A stretch of DNA of 5,255 nucleotides from Lachnoclostridium sp. UBA7482 (GTDB taxonomy: Bacteria > Bacillota > Clostridia > Lachnospirales > Lachnospiraceae), in assembly GCA_002479645.1 (NCBI GenBank), contig DLOO01000023.1, positions 8,820 to 14,074 of the forward strand. The letters are read 5' to 3'. Shown here one piece after another: positions 1 to 5,206 of this stretch; position 1 is the stretch's first letter; every line of letters starts with the position of its first letter. Under the pieces are notes generated by a model. That model saw only the letters and a program-made list of their open reading frames with translations. It did no database searches and was not told the origin of the DNA. Position numbers and translations under genes: made by a program.

Positions 1-14
1 ATTTCCTATGGAAT

Positions 15-46
15 AAAAAAAGCCCTTAACGACAATTCGTTAAGGG
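15..46 (-). terminator. Regulated intrinsic terminator of the left T-box
   Basis: The minus strand reads CCCTTAACGA, loop ATTG, TCGTTAAGGG, then C and seven T (21-15). The 10-bp stem is perfect. It lies just after the T-box sequence, so its 5' arm can be captured in the alternative antiterminator when uncharged tRNA is bound. Confidence 0.9.
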
Positions 47-262
47 GCCAAATCGGCGGTACCACCCAAATTCCAAAGCCAGTAATGAATTATGTTAATT
101 CACTAATGACGTTCTTTTCATCGTTAACGCCTGCTACGCTGTGGTTTGCCACAGAGCTCCAAGGTGGGTTCCAAAAGCCTTGCGTAAGATGTTCGCACCA
201 TCCATCTCTCTCTTTGCCGCCGGTTCCTCTGTACTATTCCTCTTCATCACCATTTCTATATT
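15..262 (-). promoter_or_regulatory. T-box riboswitch leader, proline (CCC) specifier
   Basis: This leader RNA binds an uncharged tRNA and lets transcription continue into a gene beyond the left edge. Read on the minus strand, the T-box parts come in canonical order. They are an AGTA bulge at 235-232, the conserved Stem I loop sequence GGTGCGAAC at 199-191, the specifier side TGGAACCCA at 173-165, a perfect Stem II hairpin (CTGTGG caaa CCACAG, 154-139), a 9-bp Stem III (105-97 with 91-83), the T-box GGGTGGTACCGCC at about 67-55, and a terminator. Aligned with the Gly specifier loop of glyQS (GAAAGGCA, from memory), the codon is CCC at 168-166, followed by the usual A. That predicts tRNA-Pro. 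The TGGT of the T-box would pair with an ACCA tRNA end, which is compatible with proline. The target is probably proS or a proline biosynthesis or uptake gene; this is inference because the gene is outside the window. Confidence 0.9.
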
Positions 263-268
263 GTTGTC

Positions 269-297
269 ATCATAGCCTTTTTTCGGAGAAATGTCAA
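269..297 (-). promoter_or_regulatory. Sigma-A-type promoter of the left T-box leader
   Basis: On the minus strand, TTGACA (297-292) is followed after exactly 17 bp by TATGAT (274-269). The -35 is a consensus match and the -10 differs from TATAAT at one base. Transcription should begin near 262, shortly before the first elements of T-box Stem I, which fits the usual short 5' lead of such RNAs. Confidence 0.85.
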
Positions 298-373
298 ATG
301 GTTTTTTGCAGGGACGGTACTTCAAGGGAAAATGCGGTTTGGCACGCATAGAGGGGCGGTCGTTCGACATTAC

Positions 374-402
374 TTGCGTTTTTTCTACAATCATGATATA
401 AT
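374..402 (+). promoter_or_regulatory. Extended -10 promoter of the acyltransferase gene
   Basis: TTGCGT (374-379), a 17-bp spacer and a consensus TATAAT (397-402) preceded by TGA give an extended -10 (TGATATAAT). The start point should fall near 408-410. That lies inside the short inverted repeat TATGC aaa GCATA (403-415), which could be a repressor site or chance. The -35 elements of this promoter and of the left T-box promoter are about 77 bp apart, so the two units are divergently transcribed. Confidence 0.75.
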
Positions 403-447
403 TATGCAAAGCATATATTTTGTAGTACGGATTGAGAGGAAAAAGCC

Positions 448-1434
448 ATGGCAGACAAAAGAATTGTATTGTGGGATAATGTGAAATTTTTTCTGATATT
501 ACTGGTGGTTGTCGGGCATCTGGCAGACGTCAATGTGGAACGCTCACAGTTGTTTAAGGGCGTTTTTCTCATGATTTATGCGTTTCATATGCCGCTGTTC
601 TTTTTTATTTCAGGATTGTTCCATAAGAATACGAAAATAAAAGAAAAGGTGGTTTCGTATCTCGCGCTGTATCTTATATTAAAAATTGTATTTTTCTTTG
701 TGCGCATCGTCAATGGCGGAGAGCCTTCTTTTAAGGTATTGACGGAGGACGGATTGCCGTGGTTTATGTTCACAATGGCATTTTTTGTTGGTATTACCTA
801 TGTGCTGCGCGATATGGATAAACGGTACCTGCTGGTAATCAGTATTTTGCTGGGACTTTTCTCGGGCTACGATAAGGAGATCGGCAAATACCTCGTTGAA
901 TCGAGAAATATTGTTTTTTATCCGTTTTATTTGGCGGGAACGATGGTCGGCAAAGAGAAGCTGGAGGGTATCATTAAAAATCCGAAGTGGAAAATTGCAG
1001 GCTGGGTCGTTATGCTTGGCTGGTGCGGATTGTGTCTGATGTATACGGACAGATTATATATTTTGCGGCATTTGTTTACCGGGCAAAATGCGTTCAATAG
1101 TGAGATTTACTCGGTAGGATTCATCTATCGCGGAATTACCTATGTGATTACGGCGGTTGTAGGGTTCGCATTTATGTTGCTGGCGCCGACCCGCAGTCTT
1201 GGCAAAATATCTGAATTCGGGACAAGAACGCTGCAGATTTATTTCTGGCATCATATTATTGTTCTGCTGTTGCAGGGACAAGGTATCTATGTAAAATTTT
1301 TCTCCCATGCCCTGTACATGAAGGCTGCGTGGCTGCTGCTCAGTATCCCGATTACCTTGCTGGTGGCATGGAAGCCGTTCCGGCATCCGGTGGATTGGAT
1401 ACTGTTGCCGATAAGGAAAAAGGAAAGCAGTTGA
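448..1434 (+). CDS. Membrane O-acyltransferase, acyltransferase-3 family (fucose 4-O-acetylase-like)
   Basis: A 328-residue polytopic membrane protein predicted to transfer an acyl (often acetyl) group to a sugar, glycan or similar acceptor at the cytoplasmic membrane. Family signs are the N-terminal VVVGH with His24 and the FHMPLFFFISG motif (residues 46-56, His47). LPWFM (103-107), YPFYLAG (158-164) and the late GTRTLQIYFWHH (258-269) also fit. By eye there are about ten hydrophobic segments, the last near 293-308, and a basic cytoplasmic-looking tail ending KKESS. The length is typical for the single-domain fucose-4-O-acetylase-like branch. GAGAGGA (434-440) lies 7 nt before the ATG and fixes the start. 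The acceptor cannot be named: no glycan cluster is visible around it. The AraC-type regulator follows 94 bp downstream on the same strand and might act with it, but that is inferred from proximity only. Confidence 0.88.
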   Translation: MADKRIVLWDNVKFFLILLVVVGHLADVNVERSQLFKGVFLMIYAFHMPLFFFISGLFHKNTKIKEKVVSYLALYLILKIVFFFVRIVNGGEPSFKVLTEDGLPWFMFTMAFFVGITYVLRDMDKRYLLVISILLGLFSGYDKEIGKYLVESRNIVFYPFYLAGTMVGKEKLEGIIKNPKWKIAGWVVMLGWCGLCLMYTDRLYILRHLFTGQNAFNSEIYSVGFIYRGITYVITAVVGFAFMLLAPTRSLGKISEFGTRTLQIYFWHHIIVLLLQGQGIYVKFFSHALYMKAAWLLLSIPITLLVAWKPFRHPVDWILLPIRKKESS

Positions 1435-1496
1435 TGTCGGGCTTTTTTGTTTTTACAAAACTTTGCAGGAAAAGTTGCGCGTTCCATTTGTGATTT

Positions 1497-1505
1497 TGAT
1501 ATCAT
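1497..1505 (+). promoter_or_regulatory. Possible extended -10 promoter for the AraC-type gene
   Basis: TGATATCAT matches the TGnTATnnT pattern. No convincing -35 lies at the right distance: TTGCGC at 1475-1480 leaves a 19-bp gap. The gene may therefore have its own weak promoter in addition to read-through from the acyltransferase gene, since no clear terminator separates the two. Confidence 0.35.
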
Positions 1506-1528
1506 TGTGATGAAAGGAGGAGTTACCT

Positions 1529-2569
1529 ATGACGGTTGACAGATTAAACGCGGCGTTTAACTATATTGAAGCGCACCTGACCGAGAAAATCGACCTTGAT
1601 ATTTTGGCGGGTATAGTCGGCTACTCGCGGTATGATTTTCAGCGTATGTTTATGTTTTTCTCGGATATGTCCGTTGCCGACTACATCAGAAAAAGGCGAA
1701 TGACCTTGGCGGGAATCGACATTAAGCACTTCGATATGAGCGTTATAGATGCCGCTGTCAAATACGGCTACGAATCGCCGGTGTCTTTCGCGAGGGCATT
1801 CAAGGCGTTTCATGGAATAACCCCTTCCGAAGTAAAAAAATTGAAAAAGGCGCTCAGGGTGTTCCCGAGAGTCATTTTCCAAATCACAATGAAAGAGGTT
1901 GAACAGTGTATGAGAAAAGACAAAATCACAGTCAAAGGCAAGGAATATGAGGCTTCGTATTTTGGCGAGATGGATATGTCCACATGGTCCGAGGTCTATC
2001 AAAAGCGCGAATTTTGGCGGCTTGAAAATGCATATGAGGATTTTAAGAAGTGCCCGAGGCTCTCAAATGTCCTTCCCTATAACAACTACCCGCCGATAGA
2101 TATTGAAGTCGGTCAGGTGTTCGTTGTTGACTATTACCGCAAGAAAGACGGCTCGGTGGAAAGAGCATATTACGTTTCAGACGGCAAGGTCTGGCAGGAT
2201 ATGCCCTCGACAACAAAAGTTGCGCTTGAATATCTCAAACCTTTCAGGGTTGACAAAATCCGTGTCGGCGGCAAGGAATATGAGGCTGAATACTTCGGCG
2301 GGGTCGATATCTCCGAGTGGTCAAAGCCCTATACAGAGCGCGAATTCCGGCGCTTAAAGGGTGCGTATGATGAGCTCATAAAATATCCCATAGACGGCGA
2401 TGTTCTGCCGTATAATAACTATCCGCCGATAGATATTGAGGTCGGGCAGGCGTTTGTTATCGACTACCATAGCAAAGAGGACGGCTCAGTCGAAAGAATG
2501 TATTACTTGGCTGACGGAACAATCTGGCAGGATATGCCGTGCACAAGGCGATATCTTGTGAATGAATAA
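1529..2569 (+). CDS. AraC-family transcriptional regulator with two tandem copies of an unrecognised C-terminal domain
   Basis: A 346-residue cytoplasmic regulator. Residues 1-105 are a full AraC/XylS DNA-binding domain with two helix-turn-helix units (about 22-45 and 71-94). It ends in the usual pattern GYESPVSFARAFKAFHGITPSEVKK (shown by its ends GYESP and GITPSEVKK). Residues 106-130 form a linker containing FPRVIFQITMK. Residues 132-242 and 243-346 are two copies of one domain, colinear at an offset of exactly 111 residues with no gaps. Both share KGKEYEA/GGKEYEA, VLPYNNYPPIDIEVGQ, DGSVER and WQDMP. The domain is rich in Tyr, Trp and acidic residues and has no predicted membrane part. Its place behind a DNA-binding domain suggests ligand or partner sensing, but I do not recognise it. 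AAAGGAGG (1513-1520) with 8-nt spacing supports the start. The target genes are unknown; the acyltransferase upstream is one candidate. Confidence 0.88.
   Translation: MTVDRLNAAFNYIEAHLTEKIDLDILAGIVGYSRYDFQRMFMFFSDMSVADYIRKRRMTLAGIDIKHFDMSVIDAAVKYGYESPVSFARAFKAFHGITPSEVKKLKKALRVFPRVIFQITMKEVEQCMRKDKITVKGKEYEASYFGEMDMSTWSEVYQKREFWRLENAYEDFKKCPRLSNVLPYNNYPPIDIEVGQVFVVDYYRKKDGSVERAYYVSDGKVWQDMPSTTKVALEYLKPFRVDKIRVGGKEYEAEYFGGVDISEWSKPYTEREFRRLKGAYDELIKYPIDGDVLPYNNYPPIDIEVGQAFVIDYHSKEDGSVERMYYLADGTIWQDMPCTRRYLVNE
1922..2254 (+). repeat. Coding tandem repeat, unit 1 (111 codons)
   Basis: This is the first copy of the duplicated C-terminal domain of the AraC-type protein (residues 132-242). It runs from KITVKGKEYEA through VLPYNNYPPIDIEVGQ and WQDMP to a short link, EYLKPFRVD. 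It is in frame with the second copy and shows no indels against it. Confidence 0.85.
2255..2566 (+). repeat. Coding tandem repeat, unit 2 (104 codons)
   Basis: This is the second copy (residues 243-346), beginning KIRVGGKEYEA and ending shortly after WQDMP. It lacks only the last 7 residues of the unit. In the 16-codon block encoding VLPYNNYPPIDIEVGQ (2069-2116 against 2402-2449) there are 7 base differences, all synonymous. The duplication is therefore old and the protein sequence is under constraint. Confidence 0.85.
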
Positions 2570-2587
2570 GTTTATCCCCACAGCATG

Positions 2588-2623
2588 AAAGCCTTCTGCT
2601 GAATCCTCAGCGGAGGGCTTTTT
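2588..2623 (+). terminator. Intrinsic terminator between convergent genes
   Basis: A 15-bp stem (2588-2602 with 2607-2621, two G-T pairs) closes an ATCC loop, and the 3' arm runs into five T (2619-2623). It ends the AraC-type transcript 19 bp past the stop codon. On the minus strand the same hairpin is followed by only three T, so it may also end the acetyltransferase transcript, less efficiently. Confidence 0.85.
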
Positions 2624-2652
2624 GCTGCATTGCTTTTTCATTCACAAAAAAT

Positions 2653-3066
2653 TTACAGAACATACGTAACAAACGAACCTAAAATTGTTCCGTCGGACAT
2701 TTTGACGGGAGAGATACCGAATTTGTTTTTCCTCCACAGCGCATGGGACGCCGCGTTATTTATTGCGCAGTATGCCCTTACCTGATATGTGTCTTTCTCG
2801 CGTTCGATTTTCAGTATTTCCCGTACAAGCAAAGTCGCTGCGCCTCTTTTTTGGTACTCCTCAAAAACCTCTATCAGGTTTATAAAAGCCTCCCGTCCCG
2901 ATACCGGAGCGGGAATGTCCCTTGAAAACACCGCCGCAAAGCCTGTTATCGTGCCATTCTCCTCGGCAACGACAAAATATCCGCCATCGGAAAAATATCC
3001 TTCAGCCTGCGGACGTATGGCGATAATTTTAGTTTTGTCCGCTTCCGTACCCATGCGTACTGTCAT
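2653..3066 (-). CDS. GNAT-family N-acetyltransferase
   Basis: A 137-residue soluble protein of the Gcn5-related N-acetyltransferase fold, predicted to move an acetyl group from acetyl-CoA to an amine; the substrate is unknown. The acetyl-CoA pyrophosphate-binding motif A is visible as FEEYQKRGAATLLVREIL (residues 68-85), with the Q/RxxGxG/A signature as QKRGAA (72-77). The later NNAASHALWRKNKFG (103-117) is the typical motif B, with the Asn and the aromatic residue common in GNATs. The protein is slightly shorter than the usual 140-160 residues, mainly because the first helices are short. AAGGGAGG (3083-3076) lies 9 nt before the ATG and supports the start. The ATG overlaps the stop of the preceding short frame as ATGA, suggesting coupled translation. 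It is the last gene of the apparent pncB transcription unit. Confidence 0.88.
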   Translation of the reverse strand: MTVRMGTEADKTKIIAIRPQAEGYFSDGGYFVVAEENGTITGFAAVFSRDIPAPVSGREAFINLIEVFEEYQKRGAATLLVREILKIEREKDTYQVRAYCAINNAASHALWRKNKFGISPVKMSDGTILGSFVTYVL

Positions 3067-3242
3067 CTGCGTTTTCCTCCCTTATTTCCGGATTTTCGAG
3101 TATATCCCGCTTTTTTGAAGCCTGTGACCCTGGCGGCTTCTTTGTAGGCGTCAACGGCTCTTACTTCCTCGGAAATAAACCGCCGCGCTTCGTTTGCCGC
3201 GTCCTCTGATGTCAGGCAGCTAACCGTTGGGATGCGCTTCAA
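3063..3242 (-). CDS. Short basic reading frame, small protein or C-terminal remnant, unrecognised
   Basis: On the minus strand an open frame ends at TGA 3065-3063, overlapping the acetyltransferase ATG as ATGA. From a TTG at 3242 it has 59 codons, with a helical-looking middle (SEDAANEARRFISEEV, DAYKEAARV) and a strongly basic end (KSGNKGGKRR). It stays open ten codons further upstream, to a stop that lies inside the end of pncB. The amino-acid makeup looks like real protein and the ATGA overlap is typical of genuine operon neighbours. However, there is no ATG, and no ribosome binding site precedes the TTG. It is either a small gene with an unusual start or, equally likely, the 3' end of a larger gene whose front was lost when it was joined next to pncB. 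I do not recognise the family. Confidence 0.42.
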   Translation of the reverse strand: MKRIPTVSCLTSEDAANEARRFISEEVRAVDAYKEAARVTGFKKAGYTRKSGNKGGKRR

Positions 3243-3262
3243 ATACCGGGGAATTTGTTTCG

Positions 3263-4711
3263 TTACCGATTATTTATACTGTCCAGCAGGTTTCTCTTCA
3301 CCTGATACAGCTCGTTGGACAAATCCACGTGAACCTTATGCGGATTTACGAGACGGCGGGATTCTTCCCACAGGGTCTCCTGCTCCTTGGCGCAGTAGGC
3401 TTTGATTTCCTTTACGGTCGGAGAGGTGTATACGCATTTGCCATCGATGAAGATCGGAACCATGATTTCGCGCAGCGTATAGGTGCCGGGCTGCAGGTAG
3501 GTCTTCTTCCAGGTGTCGGCAGGGTCGAAAATCATCAGAGGCTCGTTCTCGTCGTATTTTTCGTGAGCCATCGCAATCAGGTCGGCACGAATCTTGCCGC
3601 TTTCCCTGTCGTAGATACGCCATACCGTTTTGTTGCCCGGGTTGGTAATCTTTACAGGATTTTCGCTGAGCTTAATCTTCGGCAGGAACTCGTTGCCGCG
3701 CTTTACGGCAGCCAGCTTGTATACGCCGCCAAATGCAGGACAATCCTTGGAGGTAATCAGGTTGGTGCCGACGCCCCAGGAGTCGATGCATGCGCCCTGA
3801 TCCTTTAGGGAGTTAATCAGGTACTCGTCCAAATCGCTGGATGCGCAAATGGTTGCCTCCGGGAATCCGGCATCGTCCATCATCTTGCGCGCTTTCTTGG
3901 AAAGGTAAGCAAGGTCGCCGGAGTCGAGGCGGATGCCGTAGCGTGCCGGCAGGTTGCCTGCATCCTTCAATTCCTTAAATACCCGGATGGCGTGAGGAAC
4001 GCCGCTTCGCAGCGTGTCGTAGGTATCTGCCAACAGGGTAACGTTCTGCGGGAACAGACGTGCGTAGGCACGAAATGCGGTAAGCTCATCGGCGAAGCTC
4101 ATAATCCAGCTGTGTGCGTGTGTGCCGAGTGCCGGAACGTCAAACATCCGGGCTGCCAGCACATTGCTGGTACCGATGCATCCGGCGATGACAGCAGCTC
4201 TCGCGCCGTAGGTTCCTGCGTCGGGACCCTGGGCACGGCGCAGTCCGAACTCCATAACCGCGCCGCCCTTCGCTGCGTAGCAGACTCTGGCTGCCTTTGT
4301 GGCAATCAGACTCTGGTGGTTTATCATATTCAGGATCGCGGTTTCCACGAGCTGAGCCTCCATGGCAGGCGCAATAACCTTCACCAAAGGCTCCATCGGA
4401 AATACGACCGTTCCCTCGGGAATTGCGTAAATACTTCCGGTAAAGTGGAAGCTGTGCAGATAATCTAAAAAATCCTCATCAAAAGTACCGAGACCTCTCA
4501 GGTACTCAATATCGTCATAGCTGAAATGCAAATTTTTCACATAGTCGATGACCTGATCCAAACCGCAGGCAATCGCATAGCCGTTGCCGCAGGGATTGGT
4601 GCGGTAAAATGCATCGAAAACAACGGTGTCGTTGATATTCTCGTGAAAATACCCCTGCATCATCGTAAGCTCATAGAAGTCTGTAAGTAATGTCAAATTC
4701 TGATCTGTCAT
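3263..4711 (-). CDS. pncB: Nicotinate phosphoribosyltransferase
   Basis: This cytosolic enzyme of the Preiss-Handler NAD salvage route joins nicotinate to PRPP to give nicotinate mononucleotide, usually with ATP hydrolysis. The 482-residue length suits the Gram-positive form. Visible family motifs are LLTDFYELTM (8-17), EFGLRRAQGPDAG (154-166), GTHAHSWIMSF (196-206), RLDSGDLAYLSKKAR (261-275, phosphate/PRPP-binding region), SSDLDEYLI (291-299) and SWGVGTNLITSKDCPAFGGVYKLA (shown by its ends, 311-334). His200 in AHSW is the likely phospho-accepting histidine by comparison with the family. An in-frame TGA 7 nt upstream rules out a longer start. The nearest Shine-Dalgarno is a poor AGG 4 nt from the ATG; a better AAGGAGG lies farther up, across a hairpin. 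No terminator follows its stop, so transcription should continue through the short frame into the acetyltransferase. Confidence 0.96.
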   Translation of the reverse strand: MTDQNLTLLTDFYELTMMQGYFHENINDTVVFDAFYRTNPCGNGYAIACGLDQVIDYVKNLHFSYDDIEYLRGLGTFDEDFLDYLHSFHFTGSIYAIPEGTVVFPMEPLVKVIAPAMEAQLVETAILNMINHQSLIATKAARVCYAAKGGAVMEFGLRRAQGPDAGTYGARAAVIAGCIGTSNVLAARMFDVPALGTHAHSWIMSFADELTAFRAYARLFPQNVTLLADTYDTLRSGVPHAIRVFKELKDAGNLPARYGIRLDSGDLAYLSKKARKMMDDAGFPEATICASSDLDEYLINSLKDQGACIDSWGVGTNLITSKDCPAFGGVYKLAAVKRGNEFLPKIKLSENPVKITNPGNKTVWRIYDRESGKIRADLIAMAHEKYDENEPLMIFDPADTWKKTYLQPGTYTLREIMVPIFIDGKCVYTSPTVKEIKAYCAKEQETLWEESRRLVNPHKVHVDLSNELYQVKRNLLDSINNR

Positions 4712-4724
4712 ATTACCTCATCAC

Positions 4725-4764
4725 GTCCGAAACGCCGTATGCCGTTTTTTCGGACTGCCTCCTT
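4725..4764 (-). promoter_or_regulatory. Inverted repeat and displaced Shine-Dalgarno in the pncB leader
   Basis: Between the pncB promoter and ATG the minus strand has AAGGAGG (4764-4758), then a perfect 8-bp inverted repeat, GTCCGAAA (4755-4748) and TTTCGGAC (4732-4725), separated by 15 nt. It could be a DNA operator for a niacin/NAD-responsive repressor such as NiaR. Alternatively it could be an mRNA hairpin that shortens the distance from AAGGAGG to the start codon from 46 to about 15 nt. The sequence alone cannot decide; no known operator consensus was matched. Confidence 0.5.
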
Positions 4765-4780
4765 ATATGGTATTTGGAAA

Positions 4781-4809
4781 AGTATATCGCGTTTTGTAAA
4801 AAAATACAA
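4781..4809 (-). promoter_or_regulatory. pncB promoter
   Basis: The minus strand carries TTGTAT (4809-4804), a 17-bp spacer and TATACT (4786-4781), each close to consensus. The start point near 4774 gives a leader of about 63 nt before the pncB ATG. The promoter is divergent from the isoleucine T-box promoter, whose -35 begins about 60 bp away. Confidence 0.8.
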
Positions 4810-4869
4810 GAGAAGCGTAAATTTTGTGCCTTTTTTGTTCCACAGAGGATTCCGATGAAACAAAAAGGC

Positions 4870-4898
4870 TTGACAATAACCGATTCTTACGATACATT
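4870..4898 (+). promoter_or_regulatory. Promoter of the right T-box leader
   Basis: A consensus TTGACA (4870-4875) is followed after 17 bp by TACATT (4893-4898), a moderate -10. Transcription should start near 4905, just ahead of Stem I of the T-box leader. Confidence 0.82.
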
Positions 4899-4904
4899 AA
4901 AGAA

Positions 4905-5163
4905 TGAATAAGAATCCGTTAACGACATTGAAGGAGAGAGTACATCGCGCACGGAACCTCAAAGCGAGCCGGGAGCTGGTGAAAGCCCGACAGAAGTACA
5001 GCCGATGGAAAATCACTCCGGAGTTGCAGAAATGAACCCGAAAGGTAGTAGTTGCTGCCGGTTTCCACCGTTAAAAGGAACGCGTATGAACCGAAAGGGA
5101 GTACGTCAAAATAGGTGGTATTACGAAATTTCAGCTTCGTCCTGTTTTGGACGGAGCTTTTTT
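4905..5163 (+). promoter_or_regulatory. T-box riboswitch leader, isoleucine (ATC) specifier
   Basis: This is a second tRNA-sensing leader, reading right. Stem I has GGAG, then AGAGTAC (with the AGTA bulge, about 4935-4945), then ATCG, which pairs with CGAT at 5003-5006. The specifier side is GGAAAATCA (5007-5015), closed by CTCC (5016-5019) against GGAG. Laid over the glyQS loop CGAAAGGCA, the codon is ATC (5012-5014) followed by A, so the tRNA is tRNA-Ile. The distal Stem I loop reads CTGGTGAAAGCCCG. Middle elements (GTAGTAGTTGCTGCCGG, ACCGTTA, GGAACGCGTATGAACCG) resemble the usual Stem II/III region. The T-box AATAGGTGGTATTACG (5110-5125) has TGGT for pairing with an ACCA end, which fits tRNA-Ile. 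The likely target is ileS or a branched-chain amino acid gene beyond the right edge. Open frames across this RNA are not considered genes. Confidence 0.92.
5133..5163 (+). terminator. Regulated intrinsic terminator of the right T-box
   Basis: AGCTTCGTCC (5133-5142), loop TGTTTT, GGACGGAGCT (5149-5158) and six T (5158-5163) form a 10-bp stem with one G-T pair and a U-tract. It starts 7 nt after the T-box core, as expected for the on/off switch of the leader. Confidence 0.9.
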
Positions 5164-5204
5164 ATTCGATACGAAATTCCTTTGAATTTCGTATCGAATA
5201 AAAA
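5159..5204 (+). repeat. Perfect 21-bp inverted repeat overlapping the terminator U-tract
   Basis: The arms 5159-5179 and 5184-5204 are exactly complementary, with a CTTT loop at 5180-5183. The outer five pairs use T bases of the preceding terminator's U-tract against AAAAA at 5200-5204. The core ATTCGATACGAAATTC is AT-rich and is followed by A rather than T, so it is not itself an ordinary intrinsic terminator. TACGAAATT inside the left arm (5170-5178) also occurs in the T-box region at 5122-5130. The right arm could therefore pair with either place. Confidence 0.9.
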
Positions 5205-5206
5205 CT

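Noticed and set aside
85..409. Open frames of about 90 codons on both strands across the left leader
   Set aside because: They lie on the T-box RNA and its promoter. The conserved RNA motifs explain the sequence, and the translations show no protein character.
1408..1447. Possible terminator at the end of the acyltransferase gene (CCGAT ... GTCGG, then GC and six T)
   Set aside because: The stem is only five pairs with a loop of over 20 nt, and the alternative AAAGC/GCTTT stem is equally weak. The T-run alone is not enough.
1922..2566. Tandem repeat as a possible assembly artefact
   Set aside because: The two units differ at many bases, including numerous synonymous ones, so this is a genuine old duplication.
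2572..2582. TTATCCCCACA resembling a DnaA box
   Set aside because: It has two extra bases relative to TTATCCACA, stands alone, and nothing nearby suggests an origin.
3227..4468. Long plus-strand frames (193 and 158 codons) opposite pncB
   Set aside because: They are antisense shadows of a clearly identified enzyme gene and have no recognisable domains.
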